DNA from: Flavimobilis soli
GTDB lineage: Bacteria; Actinomycetota; Actinomycetes; Actinomycetales; Cellulomonadaceae
Assembly: GCF_002564025.1 (NCBI RefSeq)
Contig: NZ_PDJH01000001.1
Span: 2,666,001 to 2,730,000, forward strand
Length of the DNA stretch: 64,000 nucleotides
Direction: 5' to 3'
The position numbers and the translations under genes are program-made. Below, in pieces: positions 18,225 through 31,270 of this stretch. A model generated the notes under the pieces. It was not told where the DNA came from. It was given only the letters and a program-made list of their open reading frames with translations, and made no database searches. Numbering within the stretch: the first letter of the stretch is position 1; each line of letters starts with the position of its first letter.

Positions 18225-18293
18225 ACAGCGCCGGCGGAACCGTGCCGACAACCTCTCCAGGGGCAGTCGGGGAAGCGGTCCCGCCGGCGCTGT
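18225..18293 (+). terminator. Long hairpin between rpmE and prfA
   Basis: A perfect 13-bp stem, ACAGCGCCGGCGG (18225-18237) with CCGCCGGCGCTGT (18281-18293), closes a 43-base loop that contains a further CCGAC/GTCGG stem. It begins eight bases after the rpmE stop. It may act as a terminator or attenuator. Confidence 0.65.
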
Positions 18294-18363
18294 CGTGTCT
18301 CCAGCGTGCCGCGGCGCGCTGGTCACTGAGCAGACCCGGCCCCAGCGCACCGAAGGACCCCCG

Positions 18364-19467
18364 ATGAGCAAGCCCGACGACGTCACCGAGAGCTTTGCCG
18401 CGGTCGAGCCGATGCTCGCCGAGCACGCGCAGATCGAGGAGCAGCTGGCCGACCCGGGCATCCATGCGGACGCGGGCAAGGCCCGCACGCTGGGCCGCCG
18501 CTACGCGGAGCTCGGCCAGGTCGTCGGCGCGTACCGCGCCTGGCGCGCGGCGGCCGACGACGTCGAGGCGGCGCGTGAGATGGCGTCGGAGGACGCGTCG
18601 TTCGCCGCCGAGGTCCCGGCTCTCGAGGAGACCGAGTCGGCCGCGCGCGAGAAGCTGCGCCGCGTCCTCGTGCCGCGCGACCCCGACGACGGCCGCGACG
18701 TCATCCTCGAGATCAAGGCGGGGGAGGGCGGCGAGGAGTCCGCGCTGTTCGCGGGCGACCTCCTGCGCATGTACCTGCGCTTCGCGGAGCGCCAGGGCTG
18801 GAAGACCGAGATCATCGAGGCCACCGCCTCCGACCTCGGGGGCTACAAGGACGTCCAGGTCGCCGTGAAGTCGAAGGGCGCCGTCGCGCCCGAGGACGGC
18901 GTGTGGGCCCAGCTCAAGTACGAGGGCGGCGTCCACCGGGTCCAGCGCGTCCCTGTGACCGAGTCGCAGGGCCGCATCCACACCTCCGCCGCGGGCGTGC
19001 TCGTGTTCCCCGAGGTCGAGGACGCGGGTGAGATCGTCATCGACCCGAACGACCTGCGCATCGACGTCTACCGGTCGTCCGGCCCGGGCGGCCAGTCCGT
19101 CAACACGACCGACTCGGCCGTGCGCATCACGCACGTGCCCACGGGGATCGTCGTGTCGATGCAGAACGAGAAGTCGCAGCTGCAGAACCGGGAACAGGCG
19201 ATGCGCGTCCTGCGCGCGCGGCTCCTCGCCGCACAGCAGGAGGAGGCGGCCGCGGCGGCCAACGACATCCGCCGCTCGCAGGTCCGTACGGTCGACCGCT
19301 CCGAGCGCATCCGCACCTACAACTTCCCGGAGAACCGCATCGCGGACCACCGCACCGGGTACAAGGCGTACAACCTCGACGCGGTGCTCGACGGCGACCT
19401 CGGCCCCGTCGTGCGGTCCGCGATCGAGGCGGACGAGGCTGCGCGCCTCGCCTCGGCGGGCAGCTGA
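18364..19467 (+). CDS. prfA: Peptide chain release factor 1
   Basis: This 367-residue factor terminates translation at UAA and UAG. The N-terminal coiled-coil domain is followed by the codon-recognition domain with the PxT motif as PVT in [11 protein letters not shown], and the catalytic GGQ at residues 242-244 within [10 protein letters not shown]. The start is ATG 18364. Its stop shares one base with the prmC start (TGATG), coupling it to the methylase that modifies its GGQ glutamine. Confidence 0.97.
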   Translation: MSKPDDVTESFAAVEPMLAEHAQIEEQLADPGIHADAGKARTLGRRYAELGQVVGAYRAWRAAADDVEAAREMASEDASFAAEVPALEETESAAREKLRRVLVPRDPDDGRDVILEIKAGEGGEESALFAGDLLRMYLRFAERQGWKTEIIEATASDLGGYKDVQVAVKSKGAVAPEDGVWAQLKYEGGVHRVQRVPVTESQGRIHTSAAGVLVFPEVEDAGEIVIDPNDLRIDVYRSSGPGGQSVNTTDSAVRITHVPTGIVVSMQNEKSQLQNREQAMRVLRARLLAAQQEEAAAAANDIRRSQVRTVDRSERIRTYNFPENRIADHRTGYKAYNLDAVLDGDLGPVVRSAIEADEAARLASAGS

Positions 19468-20390
19468 TGTCCGACGGCGTCGCGGCGCGCGAGCTCCTCG
19501 CCCGCACGTCCGCGACCCTCTCGGACGCGGGCGTGCCGTCGCCGCGCGCGGACGCCGAGCTGCTCCTCGCGCACGCGTGGGGCGTCGACCGTGGCGCGGT
19601 CGCGACCGCGGTCGTCCTCGGCCGCGAGGTCCCGGGCGAGGTCGTCGCGTCTCTGGGGGAGGCCGTCGCGCGACGCTCGCGACGCGAGCCGCTCCAGCAC
19701 ATCGTCGGCACCGCGCCGTTCCGCCACCTCGAGCTCGCCGTCGGGCCGGGCGTGTTCGTGCCCCGCCCGGAGACCGAGGAGGTCGCGCAGGTCGCGATCG
19801 ACGCGGCGCGCCGTGCGGCTGCCGACGGGGGGCGCCCGGTCGTCGTGGACCTGTGCACCGGGTCGGGCGCGATCGCTCTCGCGGTCGCGACGGAGGTGCC
19901 CGAGGCCCGAGTCCACGCCGTCGAGCTCGACGCCGAGGCATACGCGTGGGCTGAGCGCAACGTCCGCGCCGTCACGGGCGGCTCCGGGCGTGCTGCTCTC
20001 GTGAACCTCGTGCGCGCCGACGCGCGCACCGCGCTCCACGAGCTCGACGGGACGTGCGACGTCGTCGTCTCCAACCCGCCGTACGTCCCGCCGGGTGCCG
20101 TGCCCGTCGACCCCGAGGTCGCCGACCACGACCCGCAGGTGGCGCTCTACGGCCTCGGCCCGGACGGGCTCGAGGTGCCGCGCGGCATCGCCGCCGCGGC
20201 CGCGCGGCTCCTGCGCGCCGGTGGCCTGTTCGTCATGGAGCACGCCGAGGTGCAGGCCGAGGCCGCGCGCGCACTGCTCGAGGCGACCGGCTGCTTCGCC
20301 GACGTCGCGACCCGGGCCGACCTGACCGGGCGCCCCCGCATGGTGGTCGGCCGCCGCGCGGCCCGCGACGTGGCAGTATCGACGTCGTGA
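19467..20390 (+). CDS. prmC: Release factor glutamine methyltransferase
   Basis: This 307-residue SAM-dependent enzyme methylates the GGQ glutamine of release factors. An N-terminal helical domain (about residues 1-75) contacts the release factor; the Rossmann domain has the SAM motif DLCTGSGAIALAVA and the substrate motif NPPY (203-206) in VSNPPYVPPG. It is coupled to prfA (TGATG) and to tsaC (GTGA), the usual actinobacterial order. Confidence 0.96.
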   Translation: MSDGVAARELLARTSATLSDAGVPSPRADAELLLAHAWGVDRGAVATAVVLGREVPGEVVASLGEAVARRSRREPLQHIVGTAPFRHLELAVGPGVFVPRPETEEVAQVAIDAARRAAADGGRPVVVDLCTGSGAIALAVATEVPEARVHAVELDAEAYAWAERNVRAVTGGSGRAALVNLVRADARTALHELDGTCDVVVSNPPYVPPGAVPVDPEVADHDPQVALYGLGPDGLEVPRGIAAAAARLLRAGGLFVMEHAEVQAEAARALLEATGCFADVATRADLTGRPRMVVGRRAARDVAVSTS

Positions 20391-21097
20391 ACGCGATCCT
20401 GAAGGTCGACGATCCGCAGTCCTGGGGACCGTCGCTCGACGAGGCCGTCGCAGCGCTGCAGCGCGGCGCCGTCGTCGTCCTGCCCACCGACACCGTCTAC
20501 GGCATCGGCGCCGACGCCTTCGACGCCGACGCGGTCGCCGCGCTCCTCGCGGCCAAGGGCCGCGGCCGGCAGATGCCGCCACCCGTCCTCGTGCCGGACG
20601 TCCGTACCCTCGACGGTCTCGCGACCGACGTGACCGACGACGTCCGCGCGCTCGTCGAGCGCTTCTGGCCGGGCGGGCTCACCGTGATCCTCACGGCGCA
20701 GCCGATGCTCGCCTGGGACCTCGGCGAGACGCACGGCACCGTCGCGCTGCGCATGCCTGACCACCCTGCCGCGCTCGCGCTGCTGCGCCGCACGGGTCCG
20801 CTCGCCGTCTCGAGCGCGAACCGCACGGGCCAGCCAGCCGCGATGACCGCCCAGGAGGCGCACGACCAGCTCGGCGACTCCGTGCAGGTCTACCTCGACG
20901 GCGGTGCGGCTCCCGGCGGTGTGGCGTCGACGATCGTCGACGCGACCGGGCCGCGCATGCGAGTCGTGCGGGCGGGCGCGATCGGCGTCGCCGACCTGCG
21001 CGAGATCGTCCCCAGCATCCTCGACGTCGGGGAGGACGACGGCGCAGCAGGGTCCGACGGCGACGCGGGACCCGGCGACGCGGCGGGCAGCGCGTGA
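20387..21097 (+). CDS. tsaC: L-threonylcarbamoyladenylate synthase
   Basis: This 236-residue Sua5/YrdC-family protein makes threonylcarbamoyl-AMP from threonine, bicarbonate and ATP for the t6A modification of ANN-decoding tRNAs. The YrdC motifs PTDTVYGIGADAF, the KGR loop (AAKGRGRQMPPPVLV), SSANRTGQPA and PSTI-like VASTIVDAT are present. It is the short form, lacking the full Sua5 C-terminal domain; the last 25 residues are an acidic low-complexity tail. The start is GTG 20387, overlapping the prmC stop; its own stop overlaps the wecA start in the same way. Confidence 0.94.
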   Translation: MNAILKVDDPQSWGPSLDEAVAALQRGAVVVLPTDTVYGIGADAFDADAVAALLAAKGRGRQMPPPVLVPDVRTLDGLATDVTDDVRALVERFWPGGLTVILTAQPMLAWDLGETHGTVALRMPDHPAALALLRRTGPLAVSSANRTGQPAAMTAQEAHDQLGDSVQVYLDGGAAPGGVASTIVDATGPRMRVVRAGAIGVADLREIVPSILDVGEDDGAAGSDGDAGPGDAAGSA

Positions 21098-22230
21098 GGG
21101 TCTACCTCCTCGTCGCACTCGTCGCCGCGTGCGTCACCCTCCTCACCACGCCGCTCGCCCGCTGGGTCGCGATGCGCACCGGCGCGATGACCGCTGTGCG
21201 GGCGCGCGACGTCCACCAGATCCCGACGCCCCGGCTCGGCGGTATCGCCATGCTGCTCGGCCTCTGGGCGGCGTTCGTCCTCGCGTCCCGGATGCCATTC
21301 CTCGAACGAGTCTTCACCGCCTCGAACGAGGCGTGGGCGATCCTCCTGGGCGCGACGATCGTCTGCCTCCTCGGGGTCGCCGACGACATCTGGGACCTCG
21401 ACTGGATGACCAAGCTCGCGGGGCAGGTCCTCGCGGCCGGCGTCATGGCGTGGCAGGGCGTCCAGCTCATCACCGTACCGATCGCGGGCGTGACGATCGG
21501 CTCGAGCCGGCTGTCCCTGTTCGCGACCGTGCTCGTCGTCGTCGTCGCGATGAACGCGGTCAACTTCGTCGACGGGCTCGACGGACTCGCCGCGGGGCTC
21601 ATCGCGATCGGCGGGACGGCGTTCTTCGGGTACACGTACCTCCTCACGCAGGACACGAACCCGACCGACTACTCGGACCTCGCGAGCCTCGCGACGGTCG
21701 CGCTCGTCGGCGTCTGCCTCGGGTTCCTGCCGCACAACTTCCACCCGTCGCGGATCTTCATGGGTGACTCCGGCTCGATGCTCATCGGCCTCGTCATCGC
21801 GGCGGCCGCGATCGTCGTCACGGGCCGCATCGACCCGGCCCGCCTGTCCGAGGGCCAGGCCGTGCCGGCGTTCCTGCCGATCCTGCTGCCGCTCGCGGTG
21901 CTCGTGCTCCCGCTGCTCGACATGATGCTCGCCGTCGTGCGCCGCGTCAGCCAGGGCAAGTCGCCGTTCCATCCCGACCGCATGCACCTGCACCACCGGC
22001 TGCTCGCGCTCGGGCACACGCACCGCCGTGCGGTGGTGCTCATGTACCTGTGGACCGCGGTCTTCGCGTTCGGAGCCGCGTCCCTCATTACGTTCACTGT
22101 GGCGCAGGCCGCCGTGGGGCTGGGAGTGGGGGCGCTCGTCGCGCTCGCGCTGACGCTCGGGCCCCTGCGCCCGCAGCGGTCCCGACCCGCACCGCCCGAC
22201 ACCGTCCCCGAGGAGAACCATGTCGCCTGA
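21094..22230 (+). CDS. wecA: WecA/Rfe-like polyprenyl-phosphate sugar-1-phosphate transferase
   Basis: This 378-residue multi-pass membrane protein (about 10-11 helices) belongs to the WecA/MraY family, transferring a GlcNAc-1-phosphate-type unit to decaprenyl phosphate to start cell-wall polymer linkage units. Conserved cytosolic loops are visible: GVADDIWDLDW, NAVNFVDGLDGLAAG, the catalytic-region FMGDSGSMLIG and the HPDRMHLHHRLL histidine motif. The sugar specificity (GlcNAc in mycobacterial homologues) is inferred. The start is GTG 21094, overlapping the tsaC stop; the C-terminal Pro/Arg tail overlaps the next gene by 11 bases. Confidence 0.9.
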   Translation: MRVYLLVALVAACVTLLTTPLARWVAMRTGAMTAVRARDVHQIPTPRLGGIAMLLGLWAAFVLASRMPFLERVFTASNEAWAILLGATIVCLLGVADDIWDLDWMTKLAGQVLAAGVMAWQGVQLITVPIAGVTIGSSRLSLFATVLVVVVAMNAVNFVDGLDGLAAGLIAIGGTAFFGYTYLLTQDTNPTDYSDLASLATVALVGVCLGFLPHNFHPSRIFMGDSGSMLIGLVIAAAAIVVTGRIDPARLSEGQAVPAFLPILLPLAVLVLPLLDMMLAVVRRVSQGKSPFHPDRMHLHHRLLALGHTHRRAVVLMYLWTAVFAFGAASLITFTVAQAAVGLGVGALVALALTLGPLRPQRSRPAPPDTVPEENHVA

Positions 22231-22666
22231 GCCCGCCCCGTCCTCCGCCGTGCGCACCGCGTTCGGCGCCGTGCTGCGCGACGTCGTGGTCTTCGTCGGG
22301 TCCCTCACGGTCCTCGGCGCGCTCGTCGGGTTCCTCGTGCGCGGCACCGAGGGGCTGTGGGGCGCGCTCATCGGCGCGGCGATCGCGGCGCTGTTCTCGC
22401 TGACGACCGCGGTGATCATGTATGCCACCGCGGACAAGCCGATCCACGTGACGACGGCGTCGGCCGCGGGGGCGTGGCTCGGCAAGATGATCGTCCTCGT
22501 CGTCGTGCTCGTCGTTCTCAAGGACCAGGAGTTCTACGACAAGGTCGTGCTGTTCGTCGTGCTGACGCTCGCGATCCTCGGGTCTCTCGTCGTCGAGATG
22601 CGCGGTCTTGCTGCGGCGCGTGTGCCGCACGTCGAGCCAGGGGAGGACCCGGGCGCAAGCGCCTGA
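22220..22666 (+). CDS. atpI: ATP synthase protein I-like membrane protein
   Basis: This 148-residue protein has four predicted membrane helices (about residues 23-43, 49-72, 84-102 and 108-126) and a short acidic tail. Its position directly before atpB and its hydrophobic pattern identify it as the actinobacterial AtpI equivalent, which assists assembly of the c-ring or cation supply in characterised systems. Sequence conservation in this family is low, so the assignment leans on context. Start ATG 22220 follows GAGGAGAACC and lies within the end of wecA. Confidence 0.78.
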   Translation: MSPEPAPSSAVRTAFGAVLRDVVVFVGSLTVLGALVGFLVRGTEGLWGALIGAAIAALFSLTTAVIMYATADKPIHVTTASAAGAWLGKMIVLVVVLVVLKDQEFYDKVVLFVVLTLAILGSLVVEMRGLAAARVPHVEPGEDPGASA

Positions 22667-22942
22667 CCTGGGGGCGCGCGGGGCTCTGCTGCGCCCTGGA
22701 GGGCCGTGGGACCTACGTCCCGAATCGCCCTGGCGAGGATGCCTGCGAAAAATGTCGTCCACGTCACACTGCAGCCCGGACTTACGGCCCTGGGACACCA
22801 GGCGATGGGTTAGTCTTGGACCCGATTCCGACAATGTAGTCCGACGGACGCGCGTCGGGCCGGCTACGGCTCGATCGGCCCGTGCGTCGACGCGAAAGCT
22901 TGGGAGCTCATCCTGTCCGCCCTGAACCACCTCGGTGCCACT

Positions 22943-23725
22943 GTGCTCGCCGCCGGCGACGGGGGCTTCCATGTCCCCACGCTCGCCGACTTCTTCCCGG
23001 GCGCCATCCTGTTCGAGGGAACGATCTTCGAGTTCAACCGGATCACCCTGGTCCGTGTGATCGCGACGCTCGTCCTCGTGACGATCTTCGCGATCGGTGC
23101 TCGCCGGGCGCGACTCGTGCCCGGGCGCTTCCAGGGTGGGCTCGAGATGATCCTGGACTTCGTCCGCGTCTCCATCGCTGAGGACATCATCGGCAAGAAG
23201 AACGCGCGCAAGCACGTTTCTCTGCTGACGATCATCTTCCTCGCGGTGTTCGCGATGAACATCACGGGCATCGTCCCCGGCCTGAACATTGCCGGGTCCT
23301 CGCTCATCGGCTTCCCGATCGTCCTCGCGCTCGTCTCGTACGTCGCGTTCATCGCCGCGGGCATCCGCAAGCAGGGCGGCCTGCACTACTTCAAGAGCTC
23401 GCTCTTCCCGTCCGGCGTGCCGTGGCCGATCTACTTCATCCTGACGCCGATCGAGATCATCTCGACGTTCATCCTGCGGCCGGCGACGCTCGCCGTCCGT
23501 CTCCTGGTGAACATGGTCGCCGGGCACCTGCTCCTCGTCCTCTGCTTCGCCGCGACGCACTACCTCTTCCTCGAGGCTGCCGGCGCGATCAAGGCGGTCG
23601 GCGCGGTCACCCTCGCCGCAGGGCTCGCCTTCACGGGCTTCGAGCTCTTCATCGCAGCGCTGCAGGCGTACATCTTCACGCTGCTCACGGCGGTCTACAT
23701 CAATCTGTCCGAGGAAGCCCACTGA
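22943..23725 (+). CDS. atpB: ATP synthase Fo subunit a
   Basis: Subunit a forms the proton half-channels against the c-ring. The protein (260 residues from GTG 22943) has about six membrane segments and the essential arginine in RPATLAVRLLVNMVAGH; the helix GFELFIAALQAYIFTLL near the C-terminus is also conserved. The start is uncertain: GTG 22943 lacks a ribosome site, while a CTG at 22913, ten codons upstream in frame, has GGGAG at 22902-22906 with six-base spacing. The preceding 276-base gap probably holds the ATP-synthase promoter, although no clean -35/-10 pair was found. Confidence 0.94.
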   Translation: MLAAGDGGFHVPTLADFFPGAILFEGTIFEFNRITLVRVIATLVLVTIFAIGARRARLVPGRFQGGLEMILDFVRVSIAEDIIGKKNARKHVSLLTIIFLAVFAMNITGIVPGLNIAGSSLIGFPIVLALVSYVAFIAAGIRKQGGLHYFKSSLFPSGVPWPIYFILTPIEIISTFILRPATLAVRLLVNMVAGHLLLVLCFAATHYLFLEAAGAIKAVGAVTLAAGLAFTGFELFIAALQAYIFTLLTAVYINLSEEAH

Positions 23726-24605
<880 letters not shown>

Positions 24606-24606
<1 letters not shown>

Positions 24607-25421
24607 TGCGGGGTACCAGCCAGCGATCGCTGTCGACCGTGTGGTCGGGCTTCGAGCCCGTCCTCACCGCGGCCGGCGACGATGCGAGCGTGATCGGGGA
24701 GCAGCTGTTCGCCGTCCTCGACGCGCTCGACTCCTCGAAGGCGCTCGTCCGCGCCCTCGCTGACCCGGCACGTCCGGGGGACAGCAAGGTCGCGCTCGTC
24801 CGCCAGGTCCTCGGCAACGGCTTCGACCAGCGTGTGGTCGACGCCGTCGCGGGCCTCGTCGTGGAGCGCTGGACGGCCGACGACGACCTCGTGGAAGCCG
24901 TCGAGCACCTCGCCGTCGCCTCGCTGCTGGTCTCGGCCCGTACCCGCGGGCAGCTCCAGGTGGTCGAGGACGAGCTGTTCACGATCATGCGGTCGCTGCT
25001 CGGCTCGCGTGAGGCACGCTCGGCGCTCAGCGCGCCGGGAGTCACGACCGAGGACCGCGTGCGGCTCCTCGACTCGGTCCTCGCGGGCCGCGGTGACGAG
25101 GTGACGCAGCGGCTCGCACGCCGAGCCACGAGCCACCCCCGTGGTCGCCGCTTCGTCGCGACGCTCACGTGGTACTCGAGCATCGCCGCGGAGCTCCGCG
25201 ACCGCCTGGTCGCCGTCGTGACCGCGAGCCAGCCCTTCTCGGAGGCGCAGCTCGACCGGCTCGGCCGCATCCTCGCGCAGGCGTACGGCAAGGAGGTGCA
25301 GCTCAACTTCACGGTGGACCCCGCCGTGATCGGCGGCCTGCACATCCAGGTCGGCGACGACGTCGTGGACGCGACCGTCCTGAGCAGGATGACCGACGCG
25401 CGACGCCGGATGGCGAGCTAG
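24606..25421 (+). CDS. atpH: ATP synthase F1 subunit delta
   Basis: This 271-residue subunit links the top of F1 to the b stalk. It is longer than the ~180-residue proteobacterial form, as is usual in actinobacteria: an N-terminal helical bundle and the C-terminal part [19 protein letters not shown], which is the family signature. ATG 24606 (TGATG with the atpF stop) follows AAGGAG at 24594-24599. Confidence 0.94.
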
Positions 25422-25518
25422 TCAAGGCGCCCCCGGCGCACCGATCGCACCTGCGGCCCTCACGGGTCGCGCACAGATGAACGTGAGACCGCACGGCGGT
25501 CATGACAGGAGACAAGCA

Positions 25519-27150
25519 ATGGCTGAGCTGACGATCCGGCCCGAGGAGATCCGGGCTGCGCTGGACAGCTTCGTGAAGTCCTACGAGCCCCAGAAGACCG
25601 TGACCGAAGAGGTCGGTCGCGTCACCCTTGCGGCTGACGGCATCGCCCAGGTCGAGGGCCTGCCCGGCGTCATGGCGAACGAGCTCGTGCGGTTCGAGGA
25701 CGGCACCCTGGGTCTCGCCCTCAACCTCGACGTCCGCGAGATCGGCGTCGTGATCCTCGGCGAGTTCACGGGCATCGAGGAGGGTCAGACGGTCCACCGC
25801 ACGGGCGAGGTCCTCTCGGTCCCCGTCGGCGAGGGCTACCTGGGCCGCGTCGTCGACCCGCTCGGTCAGCCGATCGACGGCCTCGGCGAGATCGCGACCG
25901 AGGGCCGCCGCGCCCTCGAGCTCCAGGCGCCGGGCGTCATGGCCCGCAAGTCGGTCCACGAACCGCTGCAGACCGGCCTCAAGGCGATCGACGCGATGAT
26001 CCCGATCGGTCGCGGCCAGCGTCAGCTCATCATCGGTGACCGCCAGACCGGCAAGACGGCGATCGCGATCGACACGATCATCAACCAGAAGGCCAACTGG
26101 GACTCGGGCGACCCCGACAAGCAGGTCCGCTGCATCTACGTCGCGATCGGCCAGAAGGGCTCGACGATCGCGTCGGTCCGCGGTGCGCTCGAGGACGCCG
26201 GTGCGCTCGAGTACACGACGATCGTCGCCGCCCCCGCCTCTGACCCGGCTGGCTTCAAGTACCTCGCGCCGTACACGGGCTCGGCCATCGGCCAGCACTG
26301 GATGTACCAGGGCAAGCACGTCCTCATCGTCTTCGACGACCTGTCCAAGCAGGCTGAGGCCTACCGTGCGGTGTCGCTGCTCCTGCGGCGTCCGCCGGGC
26401 CGCGAGGCCTACCCGGGTGACGTCTTCTACCTGCACTCCCGCCTGCTCGAGCGTTGCGCGAAGCTCTCGGACGAGCTCGGCGCGGGCTCGATGACCGGCC
26501 TGCCCGTCATCGAGACGAAGGCGAACGACGTCTCGGCGTACATCCCGACGAACGTCATCTCGATCACCGACGGCCAGATCTTCCTCCAGTCCGACCTCTT
26601 CAACGCTGACCAGCGTCCTGCGGTCGACGTCGGTATCTCGGTCTCGCGAGTCGGTGGCTCGGCGCAGATCAAGGCCATGAAGAAGGTCTCCGGCACGCTC
26701 AAGCTCGACCTCGCGCAGTACCGCTCGCTCGAGGCCTTCGCGATGTTCGCGTCCGACCTCGACTCGGCCTCCAAGGCGCAGCTCACTCGTGGTGCCCGCC
26801 TCATGGAGCTGCTCAAGCAGGGCCAGTACTCGCCGTACCCGGTCGAGGACCAGGTCGCGTCGATCTGGGCCGGTACCAAGGGCAAGCTGGACGACGTCCC
26901 GATCGAGGACGTCCGCCGGTTCGAGTCGGAGCTGCTCGACCACCTGCGCCGCAACACCGACGTCCTGACGACCATCGCGACCACGGGCAAGCTCGAGGGG
27001 GACACCGAGGAGGCGCTCGCCGCCGCCGTCGACACGTTCCGCTCCGGCTTCCTCAAGGCCGACGGCACCCCGCTCATCGGCCAGGCCGACGACGAGGACG
27101 AGGCGGCGCCGGTCGAGCAGGAGCAGATCGTCCGCCAGAAGAAGGCCTGA
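25519..27150 (+). CDS. atpA: ATP synthase F1 subunit alpha
   Basis: This 543-residue regulatory nucleotide-binding subunit carries the P-loop GDRQTGKT (173-180), the segment [13 protein letters not shown] with the arginine-finger region, and the [13 protein letters not shown] signature. The C-terminal extension after about residue 510 is acidic ([13 protein letters not shown]), as in other actinobacterial alpha subunits. ATG 25519 follows AGGAGA at 25507-25512; a 97-base gap separates it from atpH. Confidence 0.97.
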   Translation: MAELTIRPEEIRAALDSFVKSYEPQKTVTEEVGRVTLAADGIAQVEGLPGVMANELVRFEDGTLGLALNLDVREIGVVILGEFTGIEEGQTVHRTGEVLSVPVGEGYLGRVVDPLGQPIDGLGEIATEGRRALELQAPGVMARKSVHEPLQTGLKAIDAMIPIGRGQRQLIIGDRQTGKTAIAIDTIINQKANWDSGDPDKQVRCIYVAIGQKGSTIASVRGALEDAGALEYTTIVAAPASDPAGFKYLAPYTGSAIGQHWMYQGKHVLIVFDDLSKQAEAYRAVSLLLRRPPGREAYPGDVFYLHSRLLERCAKLSDELGAGSMTGLPVIETKANDVSAYIPTNVISITDGQIFLQSDLFNADQRPAVDVGISVSRVGGSAQIKAMKKVSGTLKLDLAQYRSLEAFAMFASDLDSASKAQLTRGARLMELLKQGQYSPYPVEDQVASIWAGTKGKLDDVPIEDVRRFESELLDHLRRNTDVLTTIATTGKLEGDTEEALAAAVDTFRSGFLKADGTPLIGQADDEDEAAPVEQEQIVRQKKA

Positions 27151-27154
27151 GCCG

Positions 27155-29609
<2,455 letters not shown>

Positions 29610-29652
29610 CGCCGTACGCTGACCAGGCCGAGAGATCAGAGTAGGAGTCCCA

Positions 29653-29922
29653 GTGGCAGAGCTCACCGTCGACATCGTCGCGGCTGACCGGCACGTGTGG
29701 TCGGGCGAGGCGCGAAGCGTCGTCGCCCCCGCGCACGACGGCGAGGTCGGCATCCTCGCCGGGCACACGCCGCTCCTCGCGCTGCTCAAGGACGGCACCG
29801 TCCGCGTGACGCCCGCGAACGGCGCTACGGTCTCCATCGCGGTGGCCGGCGGCTTCGTCTCGGTCGACTCCGACCGGGTGACCGTCGTCGCGGACTCCGC
29901 CGAGCAGCCGGTCGCCGGCTGA
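29653..29922 (+). CDS. atpC: ATP synthase F1 subunit epsilon (short form)
   Basis: This 89-residue protein comprises the N-terminal beta-sandwich domain (SVVAPAHDGEVGILAGHTPLL) that binds gamma and the c-ring. It stops shortly after VTVVADSAEQPV, so the C-terminal helical hairpin that inhibits ATP hydrolysis in many bacteria is absent. The stop is clean and the next gene follows after 21 bases, so truncation by error is unlikely. Start GTG 29653 follows TAGGAG. Confidence 0.93.
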   Translation: MAELTVDIVAADRHVWSGEARSVVAPAHDGEVGILAGHTPLLALLKDGTVRVTPANGATVSIAVAGGFVSVDSDRVTVVADSAEQPVAG

Positions 29923-29943
29923 CGACCTGAGGCGACCACCAGG

Positions 29944-30357
29944 ATGACGTACGTGGGTTGGATCTTCGCGATCCTTGCCGCGCTCGTCCTGGTGGTCGCC
30001 TTCTTCGTCGGGTCCCGCCAGAGGTCCCTCGGGCACCGGGTCGGGTCGTTCGAGTGCTCGGTCGTCCCCGTGGGGCCGAGCCATCCCGCGCCCGTCAAGG
30101 GGATCGCGCACTACGGCGTCGGTCGTCTCGACTGGTGGCGACGCTGGTCGCTCAGCCCGAGGCCAGCCGAGTCGTGGTCCCGCGGAGCGCTCGAGGTCGT
30201 CTCGCGTGACCTTGTCGAGGGCGACGACGAGCAGTACGTCGTCCGCTGCAGCTATCAGGGCGACGAGCTCGTCCTCATCATGTCCGTCCAGGCCTACGCA
30301 GGCCTCACGTCGTGGCTCGAGTCGGCGCCGCCGAGCTCCCACGGCGCCGTCGCCTAG
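29944..30357 (+). CDS. DUF2550 membrane-anchored protein
   Basis: This 137-residue protein has one N-terminal membrane helix (about residues 4-24) followed by RQRSLGHRVGSFECSV, the signature of the actinobacterial DUF2550 family that commonly follows atpC. The soluble part (about 30-125) is beta-rich with the conserved GIAHYGVGRLDWWRRWSLSPRP. The function is unknown; membership in the atp operon suggests a membrane role, but nothing in the sequence shows it. Confidence 0.85.
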   Translation: MTYVGWIFAILAALVLVVAFFVGSRQRSLGHRVGSFECSVVPVGPSHPAPVKGIAHYGVGRLDWWRRWSLSPRPAESWSRGALEVVSRDLVEGDDEQYVVRCSYQGDELVLIMSVQAYAGLTSWLESAPPSSHGAVA

Positions 30358-30389
30358 CGCGGCACCAACCCTCCAGGTAGGCAGCTCTC

Positions 30390-31085
30390 GTGAGACTGGT
30401 GATCGCCGAGTGCTCGGCTCACTACACGGGCCGGCTCTCGGCTCACCTCCCGCTCGCCCGACGGCTCATCGTCGTCAAGGCTGACGGGAGCGTCCTGCTC
30501 CACTCGGACGGTGGCTCGTACAAGCCCTTGAACTGGATGAGCCCGCCCTGCGCGATGGCCGTCCGCCCGGCCGACGAGGCCGAGGCCGAGTCCGGGGTCA
30601 CCGAGATCTGGACGGTCCAGCACGCGAAGAGCGACGACCGTCTCGAGATCGAGCTCCACGAGGTCTTCCACGACAGCGAGCACGTGCTCGGCATCGACCC
30701 CGGCCTCATCAAGGACGGCGTCGAGGCTCACCTCCAGGCGATGCTCGCCGAGCAGATCGAGATCCTCGGCGCGGGGCACACGCTCGTGCGCCGCGAGTAC
30801 ATGACGGCGATCGGGCCGGTCGACATCCTCGCCCGCGACCCGCAGGGCGCTGCTGTCGCGGTAGAGATCAAGCGCCGCGCGGAGATCGACGGGGTCGAGC
30901 AGCTCACGCGCTACCTCGACCTGCTCAACCGCGACCCGCTCCTGGCTCCCGTGCAGGGCGTCCTCGCCGCCCAGGAGATCAAGCCGCAGGCCCGCGTCCT
31001 CGCGGAGGACCGGGGCATCCGATGCGTCGTTCTCGACTACGACGCGATGCGCGGCGTGGACGACGTGGACTCGCGCCTCTTCTGA
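30390..31085 (+). CDS. nucS: Mismatch-specific endonuclease NucS/EndoMS
   Basis: This 231-residue nuclease replaces MutS/MutL mismatch repair in many actinobacteria by cutting both strands at G-T, T-T and G-G mismatches. The N-terminal dimerisation domain is followed by a RecB-like nuclease core with GPVDILARD (Asp145) and VAVEIKRR (Glu159, Lys161). The C-terminus ends SRLF, resembling the clamp-interacting tail reported for actinobacterial homologues. Start GTG 30390 follows AGGTAGG. It lies 32 bases after the DUF2550 gene and may share the atp transcript. Confidence 0.95.
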   Translation: MRLVIAECSAHYTGRLSAHLPLARRLIVVKADGSVLLHSDGGSYKPLNWMSPPCAMAVRPADEAEAESGVTEIWTVQHAKSDDRLEIELHEVFHDSEHVLGIDPGLIKDGVEAHLQAMLAEQIEILGAGHTLVRREYMTAIGPVDILARDPQGAAVAVEIKRRAEIDGVEQLTRYLDLLNRDPLLAPVQGVLAAQEIKPQARVLAEDRGIRCVVLDYDAMRGVDDVDSRLF

Positions 31086-31153
31086 GCCGCGCTGCGCTCG
31101 GGGGCCGCGGCCGCCGTCGCGCGCGGTCGTGACCACATCTTGACCTTCTTAGG

Positions 31154-31183
31154 TTGACTTACCCGCCGCCGGGCCTTGATACT
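31154..31183 (+). promoter_or_regulatory. Promoter of the sugar ABC transporter operon
   Basis: -35 TTGACT (31154-31159), an 18-base spacer, and -10 GATACT (31178-31183). The LacI-type operator starts two bases downstream, covering the expected transcription start, which is the classic repression geometry. The predicted leader to the binding-protein gene is about 390 bases. Confidence 0.75.
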
Positions 31184-31185
31184 CA

Positions 31186-31218
31186 CTATCGAAGCGCTTC
31201 ACGGAAGCGCTTCGATAG
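31186..31218. promoter_or_regulatory. Double LacI-type operator at the transporter promoter
   Basis: Perfect 15-bp inverted repeat: CTATCGAAGCGCTTC (31186-31200), ACG, then its reverse complement (31204-31218). Each arm contains the self-complementary LacI-type core GAAGCGCTTC, so two adjacent operators are present. The same TCGAAGCGCTTC core recurs at the lacI promoter (36308-36319). Confidence 0.82.
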
Positions 31219-31270
31219 CGCAGGCCGTCAGCTCCGACGGCGGCGGGCGACGGAGCCTGAGGAGACCGAC

